Notes: a model not told the origin generated them from the sequence alone. A DNA stretch of 64,000 nt from Paraniabella defluvii (GCA_019316985.1 CP079215.1:2356001-2420000); one strand, 5' to 3'. Positions 37,014-46,737 are shown, counted from the stretch's first letter. A program made the numbers and translations.

Positions 37014-37034
37014 TTAACCAGTAAACCAGTCAAC
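37014..37034. repeat. 21-bp interspersed intergenic repeat, copy 1
   Basis: TTAACCAGTAAACCAGTCAAC, which matches the copy at 51810-51830 at 19 of 21 positions. It lies just 17 bp beyond the stop of the minus-strand DUF2271 gene, within a longer self-complementary stretch (36989-37034) containing GTTGAC and GTCAAC. Confidence 0.6.
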
Positions 37035-37050
37035 TTTTTTTCCCCAACCT

Positions 37051-37530
37051 TTAACTACCACTAAACCTCACATACCTGATATAACCTTTACCATCCGTTT
37101 TTGCCGCCAGGCCTGCGGTAGTCAAAGGCACTTCTGCATCTTTGGTGTGATATAGCTTTTCTTCAACGGCAGTTTCAAAACGCAGGGTATAGCCTGCGTT
37201 CATCTTTTTACTGTCAATTGCTAAAGTTACTACTGCACGGTCACCGCCTCCTATAGAAGCACCGGTTACGGCACTTATTTTTTCTTTGCTTTTGGCCTGG
37301 AACTTATACCATTCTTTCAGGGTATTAAACCATTGCTTATCCGGGCCCATTACCCGGAGCGTTTTCTCGTAATCACCTTTAGGGTTGATTAATGATATAA
37401 TGACGTAAGCTTTTTCGCCCTGGTAACTGTTCATCTGTATCATGCATTTGTAGTTGCTGGTTTGCGCCCTTCCTGCATAACTAATAAAAAATAAACCAAT
37501 AGCTACTACACTTTTTATAAATAATTTCAT
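37051..37530 (-). CDS. secreted DUF2271-family protein, possible ApbE flavinylation target
   Basis: An intact 159-residue exported protein (signal SVVAIGLFFISYAGRAQ). Overall pattern (YKCMIQMNSYQGEKAYVIISL, KQWFNTLKEWYK, GYTLRFETAVEE, YIRYVRFSGS) fits the DUF2271 family of predicted periplasmic proteins. Residues 86-92 read SAVTGAS, close to the flavinylation motif (Dxx[ST]GA[TS]) recognised by ApbE, in which the last Thr or Ser receives FMN. Here that is Ser92. The ApbE and PepSY-reductase genes lie downstream in the same run, so a covalent flavin carrier in the periplasm is a good hypothesis. Gap to the ankyrin gene is 9 bp, to the reductase 73 bp, indicating an operon. Confidence 0.85.
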   Translation of the reverse strand: MKLFIKSVVAIGLFFISYAGRAQTSNYKCMIQMNSYQGEKAYVIISLINPKGDYEKTLRVMGPDKQWFNTLKEWYKFQAKSKEKISAVTGASIGGGDRAVVTLAIDSKKMNAGYTLRFETAVEEKLYHTKDAEVPLTTAGLAAKTDGKGYIRYVRFSGS

Positions 37531-37539
37531 GTTGATGTT

Positions 37540-39079
37540 TTATTGTAAGAAGGTAATAGATACATTGTTGTTTTTTAGAAACTCATTTTCCTTCGCCAGA
37601 TCATAAGCTGTTTCATCAAACCCTGTTTTCAGGTCTTTTTTACCCCTAATGCGATTAGGGATTTTAAGATCTGGTCATCTTTGGCAATTAAGGCCGCCTT
37701 ATGTAATGCTGTGGCTCCTTCTTTGTCCTGTGCATTAATATCAGCACCAAGCTCCGCTGCTTTTTTGATCAATGCTGCGTTCTCTTTAGCTACAGCCAGG
37801 TGCAACAGTGAACTGCCATCGCCTGCGGAGCTGTTATATCAAGGCCTTTGCCTTTTAACAGGGCTAGCTTTTCGGCGAATTCATCACCCTGCGGCTGTGC
37901 CTGCCCGCCCATTGGGCTGCCAGGCCTGCCTTCCCTGAAAGAGTTGAACCAGTGATACGCCAGGTTATGGCCATCTTTATCTACCACTTTAACATCAGCG
38001 CCTTTCTGCAGTAGCAAATTCACTATTTCTGCTAATCCGTTAGCAACGGCCTTAGTTAATGCAGATTCGCCTTTATCGTTTACTGTATTGATATTAGTTG
38101 TTTTAGCAAGAAGGGTGGTGATCAGCGCTGCATCTCTGCCACCTGCTGCATTAATCAGCACGGTATTGCCTTCATTGTCTTTTTGTTGATATCAACACCT
38201 TTGGCCAGGAAATAGTCAATCAGCTCTTTATTAGGACGGCGTACCAGGTTGTGCAAAATGGTAGCGCCATCTTTAGGATTGATAGCTTTGGGATCCAGCT
38301 TTAATTGTTCCACCAGGTACTGATAAACATCGATACCGTTTTGAGACATTCTTGAACCCTGTGTAGCAAAGAACAATGCACGGTTAGTAGGCTTAAGACC
38401 CTTCGCCATCAGCTTTTCCATAATGTCGCGGTTACCCAGCCTGGCTGCATAATCAACAGCGGTGCTGCCATATTCGTCTTTATCGTTAAAGGACAGTCCT
38501 TTTTTACCAGGTAATCAGACAGGCTTAGATCTTTGTCATTCGCAACACCCATTAGTAATAAGGTGGCGCCATCATCATATCTTTTTTAGGGTCTACTCCG
38601 GCTTTAAATAAGGCTTCTAATACAGGGATGTTCTTACTTCCTCCGGTAAGCGCATTGGCAACCACAGAGGTGCCGTGGCTATCGTTAAGATGTACATCCG
38701 ACCCTTTTTCGATCAGGTAGTTGATCAGGTCTATATTGCCCCTGGATGCTGCCCAATGTAAATAAGAAGCACTATGGTGTGTTTTTTTCTTGACGCCATT
38801 GCCTTCCTGCTCCACCATGAATTTAATGGTTTCCAGGGCGCTTCATTTAAGATCGCTCTTGCTGTGGGGTCCCATGAAGCCGCATCGGGTTGCGAAGGGC
38901 TATTGCCTTTTGCAATCTCTGCTTTTACCTGGTCAACCGTTGGTTTGGTTTTCCAGAAATCGGGGCTCATCAGCGTATTAGTGGGCTGTGCCCCGAAGAG
39001 CCCCGGGACGATCGCCGCCTGGCTGTGCATTTGAAATAATAGCGAGGAGCGTGAAGATGCCTAAAAATATCTGCTTCAT
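37540..39079 (-). CDS. secreted ankyrin-repeat protein, frameshifted
   Basis: The start at 39079 gives an N-terminal signal ([16 protein letters not shown]). About nine or ten ankyrin repeats follow, each of the form TxLHxAAxxGxxxxVxxLLxxGA; clear ones are [43 protein letters not shown] and [23 protein letters not shown]. Breaks lie near 39000, 38830, 38560-38500, 38165, 37800 and 37640; the repaired product is about 515 residues, ending [11 protein letters not shown]. Ankyrin repeats bind other proteins. Being exported and 9 bp ahead of DUF2271, it may scaffold the periplasmic redox proteins. No enzymatic domain is visible. Confidence 0.82.
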
Positions 39080-39232
39080 ATTGATTATCAATGTCTTTTT
39101 TAAGATTGCCCCAAGGGAGCCATTAAACTGCGAAGGTAAAAAATGTTGGTGGCGGGTAGGTTACGAAATGCGGAAAACTTAAGACGTAACCCGGAAATAA
39201 GCCAAAATCAATCAATAATATGATTTGCAGGG

Positions 39233-40984
39233 CTACTGTAGGCTTTGGGCAAGATGATACGCTTTTTGCATGTCCGGTAGGCCGTAACCGTGAGGGAGGG
39301 CCGGGGCGGAGTATCGGTCGGCCGACTGCTTTATTACCTCTCTTATTTGCTGATTGGTTAGGTTAGGAAATGCCTGCCATAAACAAGCGGCCATGCCGGT
39401 GACAACCGGTGCTGCGAATGAAGTGCCTGTTCCTGTAGCAATAGTGCCTAAACTGGTGATCCGGTAAGTGCCTGCGCCTAAAGCAATTATATCCGGTTTA
39501 ATCCTGCCGTTAGCCGTCATGCCCCTGGAGCTGGCGGTTGTTACCGTTCCCGAGGTGTTGACCATGCCTATTGCCAGGGCTCCCGGCGAATCGGCCGGAC
39601 TGCCAACAAAGCTGCCGTCGTTACCTGCCGATACTACTACCAGTATACCCCTGGAAAAAGCCATGGATACCCCACGTGAAGCATGGGCGGTTGCACCATT
39701 CAGTAGTTCAAATGTGTTGCTCATGCCGGGCAATGGGTATTCTTTGTAGCCCAGCGAAGTATTGATGATGTCTGCACCTGCGCTATCTGCATATTCAAGC
39801 GCGCTTACATAATAATCTTCCTCAATGGGAAATTCATCGGTATTATCTTCAGAAGTAAGTAATAAATAACTCGCTTCGGGGCTGTGCCTACATACCGGCC
39901 CGGTTGGGCGCCTCCAATGATCGATAATACGGCAACACCGTGTTCATCCATGAAAAACGGGTTGGGCTGTTCATAAATAAAAGATCTGGCTCCCAACAGG
40001 TGCATATTACTGAACATGGAGTTTTTATCTACATCTTTATAACCTGCATCTATAACGGCAATAGCGATGCTTCGGCCTTTAAAACCCAATTGGTGTAAAG
40101 CTTCGCCTTTATTTTGTCGTATGTTTTCATAGGCAGGCCCGTAAACGCTGTTGTCGGTGGCTATAGTAATATCGGGGACAGCCGGTGCATTGCTGCCGGG
40201 AAAGCTCCAGCCGCCTGAGGGTTCCTTGTAAAGGTTGCTTCTTTTAGCCCATACTACTTTAACATCGGCCACGAACGGAAGTGCTTTGTATCGGGGAGCA
40301 AAGTGGCGTCATTAATATGTACGCTAACCGTTTTCAGCCATTTGCTTTTGGCCACAACAGTACCGCCGATCTTAGCGATTTCCTGTAAGTATTCATCTGC
40401 AATAGGCAGGTCATTCTCATCTACGTTGATCGATTGTTTCTGCCGGCGTTGCAGCGCTTTGGCAGAAAGAAACGCCGATGGGTTGCTTAATGACAGCGTC
40501 GTATGCCTGCCTTTATCCTTCAGCACCAGGCGCAGTTTATAAACATTGGAGTCGGTAACCGTTACCGCACAGCGGGCCAACTCTTTGCCGTCTTTGCTGT
40601 AGGCTATTACATCTGTCTGTCCCGCCCATTTTGCTGCTATAACACCAGGCGACAAGAAGGCCACGATTTCTTCGTTCGAGGATTTCCATACTACATCTGT
40701 TGCATGTAATGTATCCTTGTTTTTGAGCAGGTGAAGCGTTTTAAATAAGGCTTCATTCACATTCAGGGTTATGCTGGAAGGGGTAATCGAATAGCCGGCA
40801 GAAGGGGTTGCTTCAGGAAGCTTTTCTTTTTACAGGCAGTAGTACTCAACATTACACAAAGGCACAGGATCCACCCGCCTAATGCTGCCGGAGCGGTTGT
40901 AAATCCCAACTTTAGGGTAGTAGTATGTTCAGGTTGCCTGTTTTCCAACGTGATTGCAGTATTTGTGCTGCTAATGTACGACAA
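39233..40984 (-). CDS. secreted subtilisin-like serine protease (S8), lipoprotein-like, frameshifted
   Basis: Subtilase triad is complete: Asp in AVIDAGYKDVD, His in DEHGVAVLSIIGG and Ser in GTSFAAPVVTGM, with the oxyanion Asn in SAGNDGSF. Upstream of the catalytic domain is a ~200-residue part with a bacterial Ig-like segment (GVIAAKWAGQTDVIAYSKDG) and an inhibitor-like segment (LRLVLKDKGRHTTLSLSNP). The N-terminus contains a lipoprotein-type motif (LCVMLSTTACKKK) but begins with about 35 extra residues if read from 40984. The true start may be later or the upstream frame broken, so the start is uncertain. Breaks near 40765, 40265, 39890 and 39740 split the gene. Repaired length is about 585 residues. 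Confidence 0.82.
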
Positions 40985-41077
40985 ATGATATGCCGTATTT
41001 CCTATAATGCCGGTATCCAGTAAACTTAACTGCAGGATAAAAAAATCCGCCGTGTGAATTAAACGCGGTGGGTTATC

Positions 41078-41415
41078 TTATACATAAGGGATGATATTGA
41101 TAGGCGCCTCAATAAAAGGCTGCCGCATTGATTTTTTATTCGGCGGCTTGGGTAATGCCTTTTGTTTTGTAATTAATAACGTAGAGATTTCCATCTGCAC
41201 ATAAGCATCGCCAGCTATGCCAATATGCCGGAGTTGACCGAAAGTGCCGGTTAATGCTTCCCAGGCAGCAAACCGGAAATGTATGATGTTAAAGACATTA
41301 TTGATCAGTATTTTGGTTACTTACCTCACCACGTCAAATTATTGCCGGTAACGCTATGGCATGAACTGAGTTGGTATTCGGGTTGGAAAGCTTATCCGCG
41401 TTTCCTCTTAAAAGA
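41078..41415 (-). other. unresolved stretch, possible C-terminal coding remnant
   Basis: A 338-bp interval between the subtilase and the membrane protein gene. On the minus strand a frame open from about 41320 down to a TAA at 41078 encodes about 80 residues, including EALTGTFGQLRHIGIAGDAY and ending FIEAPINIIPYV. There is no convincing start and an upstream stop at ~41322. On the plus strand a frame from 41279 has a protein-like opening (DVKDIIDQYFGYLPHH) but runs into the antisense of the next gene. I cannot decide which, if either, is real. Confidence 0.25.
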
Positions 41416-42192
41416 CTATTCGGCCGTTTTTAAGGAGTCGGGCTGTTGCGTGGTTGCTTCTTCAGGTTCTACATCTGGCTCATCACCTTCTTCGGTATCT
41501 GCCTCCAGTTCTTCTTTGGTGTATTGATGATAAGGTTCGAACGTTTTAAGCTGGCTGTTATATACCAGGGCGTCCTTATTGTATTTGAATTGTATAATGA
41601 TGCCGTCCAATGGCGACGGCTCCAGGGTAGGAGTATCAATAAATATTTTGCTGCCTTTTTTGAAAGCGTTGATAATAGGCAGGTCTGAGCTATACTCCTT
41701 CCAGTATAAAATGTCACCCAGGCTCGAAATAACAAAGAGCGCGCTGCTTTGAAAATCCTGTTTCTCCAATAAGAATGCCATATCGGGCTTGCCTTCCTGG
41801 CTGCGACCGGTAAAATTGCCAAAGGCGTAAATTTTCGGTGCCCGGTCCTTGATGGATGTCAGGTGGTATTGATCCTTTCCGTCCCTTTCGTAGTATTTAT
41901 TATCCATAAATATTTTTACGATCGCTCTTTTATAGTTGACGGGAATATTGTCGTATTCGCTGATACGAAAGGTGGCGCCTTTCCAGTATTCATAATCTTC
42001 CATTGCTGCTAATCCATGCTCGTCTATGGCAACATCCGTAGCGTAAGCCACATTATCGCCTAATGCTTCGCTTTCGCCGCTTTTCTTTCCTGCATGATAA
42101 ATAAACCAACCGGCTATTACAGCTACCGGTATTATTACAAGGGTTAGTAGTATTTTCTTTTTCGTATTACCGTTTTTCTTTTGCTCTTCCAT
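41416..42192 (-). CDS. hypothetical single-pass membrane protein
   Basis: An intact 258-residue protein. It opens with a basic, Lys/Asn-rich stretch (MEEQKKNGNTKKK) and one membrane helix (ILLTLVIIPVAVIAGWFIYHAG, residues 14-35). The rest is predicted outside the cytoplasm: a mixed alpha/beta domain (YEYWKGATFRISEYD, IYAFGNFTGRSQEGKPDMAFLL, SALFVISSLGDILYWK), then a strongly acidic tail (TKEELEADTEEGDEPDVEPEE). I do not recognise a family. The PDMAFLLEKQD/SALFVIS pattern is reminiscent of FG-GAP/VCBS-like strands but too weak to call. It appears monocistronic. Confidence 0.8.
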   Translation of the reverse strand: MEEQKKNGNTKKKILLTLVIIPVAVIAGWFIYHAGKKSGESEALGDNVAYATDVAIDEHGLAAMEDYEYWKGATFRISEYDNIPVNYKRAIVKIFMDNKYYERDGKDQYHLTSIKDRAPKIYAFGNFTGRSQEGKPDMAFLLEKQDFQSSALFVISSLGDILYWKEYSSDLPIINAFKKGSKIFIDTPTLEPSPLDGIIIQFKYNKDALVYNSQLKTFEPYHQYTKEELEADTEEGDEPDVEPEEATTQQPDSLKTAE

Positions 42193-42295
42193 GTTTAGCG
42201 TTCCAAGTTTTTGATAAGCATTGAATAGGGCAGCAAAATAAGTAAGTTTTAAATAGGAATGAATGTAGCCTTGCTTTTTTCGGTGAGCCGGGGTC

Positions 42296-43327
42296 TTATT
42301 GCCATAAGATATTTTCGAAAACCTGCTTCATTCCATTGCATTGATCGGCATTGGTAAGAAAAACATATCCCAACTTTTTATCCGGATTGATCATAAAAGA
42401 GGCCGTGTAACCCAGGTTGTTGCCACCATGCCAGTAGTTGAGGGTATGGTTAAGCGGCGCAATAGCCAGCCCCATACACCATGCATCAACACCAAAAAGA
42501 GTCCGGATGATATGATCTTTTTCCAGTTCAATTACCGGTTTCATCATTTCGTTGAAAACTGATTGCTGTTGCATCATGTAAAGTAAGAGTTTTGCATACG
42601 CTCCCGCATTAGCATACAATCCCCCTGCAGGGTCAAACAGGTGGCGATTGCGATCATCGAATACCTTTTTATTATCCTGGTAAGCAGTAGCCAGCCGGGT
42701 TTTGATAGAAGGCTTTATAACGAAATGAAAATCCTTCAGGCCCGCCTGCTGCGCCACTTCTTTCTGGTATAACTCATCCAGGTTTTCCAGATTCAGGCTT
42801 TTTATGTGAGCGATCACTTTAGCCAGTACATATATGCTTCTCCTGAATAGGAGAATTTTGTTCCAGGGTCTGCTTCCAGTTTCATGGGGCCCCTTCGCTC
42901 CAATTGGGCAAGCCGGTAGTGTGCGCCAATACCATGCGCGCGGTTATCTTTTTATATCGTTCGTCGGCAATATTAGTTGCCGGCAGGTATTCAAATAAAG
43001 GTTTATCTAAATCAATCACTCCTTTACGTGCCAGTGTTACTACGAAAAAAGCAAAGGCCGGTTTGGATAAGGATGCCGCTTCAAACAAAGTAGTATTGGT
43101 CACCGGGTCCTTTAATTCAATATCTGCCCATCCTAATCCTTTTGTAAAAACGACTTTTCCTTTGTTGATCACTGCTACCGACATGCCCGGTACCTTCAGG
43201 GAGTCCATAGCCGCGGTTATTTGTCTGGTGAAAGTAGCAATACTGATCTTTTTCCTGAATAAGTTTGTATTTGTGCTTGTACGGTTTGTGTTAATAGGAC
43301 AAGCATGAGCAGTATGTATTTTTTCAT
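42296..43327 (-). CDS. beta-lactamase-family serine hydrolase, frameshifted
   Basis: A secreted class C beta-lactamase/esterase-like enzyme. Start at 43327 gives a signal peptide (YILLMLVLLTQTVQAQ). The catalytic SxxK is SLSKPAFAF, followed by YLPATNI and the typical MVLAHTTGLPNW. The later GGLYANAGAYAKLLLYMM stretch and WHGGNNLGYTASF (HGG in the place of KTG) complete the fold. Breaks lie near 43220 and 42830-42890. Repaired length is about 345 residues. Members act as D-Ala peptidases or esterases as often as on antibiotics, so resistance should not be inferred. Neighbour on the same strand is an alpha/beta hydrolase, with a 70-bp gap. Confidence 0.85.
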
Positions 43328-43397
43328 CAGTAAAAGCATGTTTAGTATCTTTTGATATGAGCAGGATTACTCAAACGATCTAAGCTTCCATATCCAT

Positions 43398-44191
43398 CTA
43401 ATCCTCCTCTAAAAAACGCTCCACCAGCGGCACAATAAAATCACTGCTTTTATAACCAGGTTTCAAAGTAGTGATTTCTCCCATATAAGCACCATGCCCG
43501 CCGGGGATAATAGCAAGCCGGCAATTTGGTATTAATTTCGACATAGCCACTATGTGTTCTGATGTTGCTACATCCTGGTCACCGTTCACCAATAATACCG
43601 GAGCCTGTATAGATTGTATTTCAGCATCGCTGAATTCTTTAAAATGGATCATACGATTAGCGCATTTCTGGTACATCGTCATCAATTTAGTGGTATCGGG
43701 TGTAACAGCTAAAAAGGCGTCTTTATAGGCCTGGGGCATTTGCTCGAATGTGCCTTGTTTCATAAACTCCCAGAACCGGGGAAAGCGCCATCTTTTTTCA
43801 GCAGGGGAGAGCCGGCAATGATGCTACGGCAAAGCTGCGGATGCCTGATAGCTATTTGCAAAGCCGTGTTAGCGCCGTTGCTAAAACCCCAAATTTCAGC
43901 ATTAGTAATACCCATACTCTTAAGCAATGCAGCCACATCATCAGCATCCTGCTCAAAAGAGAGCTCGCTGTTACGATCACTGGTGCGACCATGAGCCTGG
44001 AGCTCTACGGCGATGATCTGGCGACGGGACGCCAGCAGTGGAATGATCCTGCCAAAGCTGGTTTGAATAGTGGAGCCGCCGCCGTGAATCAGCACCAGTG
44101 GCTGGCCCTGGCCGTATATTTCATAATACATATTGATACCGTTTATTTCGGCATGTCCGGATCTCGTGCTAAGCGTATTATCAGGAGCCAT
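43398..44191 (-). CDS. alpha/beta-fold hydrolase
   Basis: A cytoplasmic hydrolase of about 265 residues. The oxyanion loop HGGGST, nucleophile elbow GFSNGAN (Ser ~104), acid in VNGDQDVAT and His in GGHGAYMG supply the catalytic triad. One break at about 43760 separates the N- and C-terminal halves. The last codons of the first half read DGAFPGSGSL, and one added base in the GG/CC run gives FPGFWEFMKQG, joining the two halves. No signal peptide is present. Substrate is not predictable. It is transcribed in the same direction as the beta-lactamase-like gene downstream. Confidence 0.85.
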
Positions 44192-44618
44192 AGTTATTAT
44201 TTTTATCTTTTAGGGACAGGTTGGTTACTACAGACTGTTATAATCCAAACTGCAGCTAGAAAGATAGTGATTTTATGGATCCTGATGGCAGATGATGTGC
44301 TTACAAGGCATAAGATTTAAAAATGATATTATTTATTTACCGCAGAAAACGAAAGAAGCGGAGATGACGCAGCGTAGGTCGGATTACATATTCGAGGTTT
44401 ATTTCATCAGAATCAGATTATACCTTCGGGTATCCTTTGTGTTCTCCTTTTGTCTGGGGTAACACGTCCGGCTAAAGCGGATATCACCCCTTAATTGTCG
44501 CAGATACACTCCCCGGTCTTCATTTAAGATACCATCTTTGTGTTGTCAATGAGTGGAGCAGCAACCACACAAACGGGCGGAACCGAAAAGCCATACGAGT
44601 AGGATAAAACCTAATATT
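44192..44618. other. intergenic region, no gene seen
   Basis: This 427-bp stretch between divergent genes has no supported ORF. A possible bulged hairpin lies at about 44457-44491 (GGGGT and ACCCC arms enclosing TCCG/CGGA) without a T run. An ACCGCAGAAAACG motif near 44339 resembles dispersed repeat debris but has no second copy here. Confidence 0.4.
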
Positions 44619-45068
44619 ATGTCTGACAACAATGTATCATTACACAGGGTTTTGAAAGCCTCGCCTGAAAAAGTATTCCGTGCTTTTACCAATAGCCTGG
44701 CTATTGCCAGCTGGCTGCCTCCTTACGGATTTCTTTGTACCGTTCATGAAATGAACGCTGAAACCGGCGGAACTTTTCGTATGTCGTTTACCAATTTTAC
44801 AACGGGCAATGGTCATTCTTTTGGCGGTAAATACCTGGATGTAAAGCCCAACGAGTTTTTACAATATACCGACCAGTTTGATGACCCCAACCTGCCGGGC
44901 GAAATGGTTACCAGCGTTTGGTTAACGCCAACCATTGCCGGTACCGATATCAGGATTACCCAGGAAAATATTCCCGCGATGATACCTGCAGCCATGTGCT
45001 ACCTGGGCTGGCAGGAGTCGCTCGAAAAACTAGCTAAGCTGGTAGAGCCCGAAATACCTGACGCATAA
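44619..45068 (+). CDS. SRPBCC/AHSA1-family protein
   Basis: An intact 149-residue protein of the START-like SRPBCC superfamily, starting at ATG 44619 (MSDNNVSLHRVLKASPEKVF) rather than at 44553, since the first 22 codons of the longer frame look non-coding. The typical pattern is RVLKASPEKVFRAFTNS, WLPPYGF, ETGGTFRMSFTNF, GKYLDVKPNEFLQYT and a terminal GWQESLEKLAKLVE helix. Members bind hydrophobic ligands or act with chaperones, so function remains open. A terminator follows at 45108. Confidence 0.88.
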   Translation: MSDNNVSLHRVLKASPEKVFRAFTNSLAIASWLPPYGFLCTVHEMNAETGGTFRMSFTNFTTGNGHSFGGKYLDVKPNEFLQYTDQFDDPNLPGEMVTSVWLTPTIAGTDIRITQENIPAMIPAAMCYLGWQESLEKLAKLVEPEIPDA

Positions 45069-45107
45069 TATGCGTAATTTATAAAACTATAAAGCGTTTT
45101 TATACCC

Positions 45108-45137
45108 GGGAGACAACCAGATTGTCTCCTGTTTTTT
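45108..45137 (+). terminator. rho-independent terminator
   Basis: GGGAGACAA/TTGTCTCC stem with a 5-base loop followed by GTTTTTT, 40 bp after the SRPBCC gene stop. Confidence 0.8.
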
Positions 45138-45138
45138 A

Positions 45139-45306
45139 TTATAGGGAGACAAGACACCGAAATAGTACTTCGTCTTTATATCCGTAATGCCGGGGATAAG
45201 CAGCAGGCTGCTCTGCTTTAATAATGTCTTCAGGAATTATATTATGCCGTATACATCGCATTTCAAGCATAGAGTTGCCGCCACTTATATTAATTTTTTT
45301 ACTCAT
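45139..45306 (-). CDS. possible small protein of 55 residues
   Basis: A short open frame from ATG 45306 to TAA 45139. The product opens MSKKINISGGNSMLEMRC and later contains IIPEDIIKAEQPAAYPRHYGY. It fills much of a 470-bp gap that otherwise holds no gene, and its composition looks protein-like rather than random. No family is recognised, and no promoter or ribosome site was found. It could be a chance ORF. Confidence 0.4.
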   Translation of the reverse strand: MSKKINISGGNSMLEMRCIRHNIIPEDIIKAEQPAAYPRHYGYKDEVLFRCLVSL

Positions 45307-45537
45307 AAGATCATTTGTTTTAAGCAGGCCTCGAAAAGTGATCGAAGACGTATTTCCGCTCCTTAGAAGAGAAGTGAGTTGCCTTTCAAAAAATCATCTT
45401 TTTAACGATTGAAAAAGACATTATGCCATCTATTTTTATGTCGTAATAAAAAGACATTTACCCTTTTTTACAAAACAGACTCGCAACCTTTTAAACCCGT
45501 TCAACGGCTCAGCCGCATGAACACAAACTACATACAA

Positions 45538-46737
45538 ATGAACATTAAATTTTACCACTTTTTAACTGCAGCAGTCGTATTGGTTCATAGTTCCTGTCAA
45601 AAAAAAACGGTTAATGACCAGGATCACACGGCTAAAAGTTCAGCTAATGTCTTTTCAGCAACTGGAAAAACAATGTTTGATAACGTTAGTTCAATGTCTT
45701 CTTCCGGTCAGGTATTGTTTACGAATACGTCGTTAAAGCAATTACAGGTAACGGGAAATGATAAAGAGGAAATTGCCCAAAAGATAGCTGAAATAGTAAA
45801 GCCAGTGATTGAGCAATTGGGCAAACTGATGGAATCTGATCCGGATAATTATAAAGCCTACCAAAACGGTATCAGGGCAATAGCTGCGGCCAAAACGATG
45901 GAAAAAAAAAGAAAGAACGGCATATGTTTCAAACAGGTACTATTCTTTTGTCAAAAAGATGTGGGAGGCTGCAAAAATCGACGAGCCCTATTATCAATCA
46001 AAAATAAAAGAAGTGTTTCCCGGTAATATAAAAGACCGCATTAAATTCAGTGAGTTTCTACGGTTCGAGTACGAATTGTCAAAACCTGTTGAGCCATATA
46101 CACCGCCATCAGGAGGGAGTGGCGGCTCCGGCAATACCGGAGACAATACTAAGCCGGAGCCCCGAATCCCTTTTTGTGCTTCGATGCGCTCCCTTCTTCT
46201 TTTAGTTCTTTTAATACCTCCCGATCAGGCGTGGGATCTGGCTGGCACAAATTTATACGGTATAATCCGTTACCCGGGCGTACTCACAATGTTATCGAAA
46301 CCAAAACCGATACCCAGTCTCCTTATGGTTCCTGTTTAGAAGCGGGGATTGCTTTGGATTCGTTCAGCATTCCCGGTAAGTTTCCGCTCGATTCGCGGCA
46401 TTTGCAGGTGTCAACCGGATATGGCTGGGATGGCAGCGCTTATGTTACTTCAATTCTGGGTTGTTCTATTGCCTATTATTATAAAACCTCCACTTTTTCG
46501 GGAGCAGTAGCAGACTGGGATACCGAAATATGTATTTGCGCGCCTGCTACATTTGTGTTATGGTCAATGAAAAGTGAAAATGTTTCTTTTGTTTCCAAAG
46601 AGTTTGAAAAAATGCAGGGTAAGGCGATTGCTTTCGGATTTGGAACTGCCAATTTAACCGGTGCTTCGGGTATTGCTTTTGCCGGTGCGCATACGTTATT
46701 GGAGGCAGACAAATGGAACATTTGTGAAATACCTTAA
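45538..46737 (+). CDS. hypothetical lipoprotein with Gly-rich linker, frameshifted
   Basis: The best start is ATG 45538 (MNIKFYHFLTAAVVLVHSSC), a lipoprotein signal with lipidated Cys ~20. The first domain is helical (EEIAQKIAEIVKPVIEQLG, ESDPDNYKAYQNGIRAIAAAK, then MWEAAKIDEPYYQSKIKEVF). A disordered linker rich in Pro, Ser and Gly (YTPPSGGSGGSGNTGDN) leads to a beta-rich C-terminal domain (SYGSCLEAGIALDSFSIPG-like stretch, GYGWDGSAYVTSILGCSIAYY, ATFVLWSMKSENVSF). Breaks near 45915 and 46170 are consistent with missing bases. Repaired length is about 400 residues. Neither domain resembles anything I can name. Confidence 0.65.

Noticed and set aside
42296-43327. Antibiotic resistance beta-lactamase
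   Set aside because: HGG replaces the usual KTG and the family is dominated by peptidases and esterases; no resistance context.
43841-44320. Plus-strand open frame of 159 codons
   Set aside because: It is antisense to the alpha/beta hydrolase, whose catalytic motifs prove the minus-strand gene.
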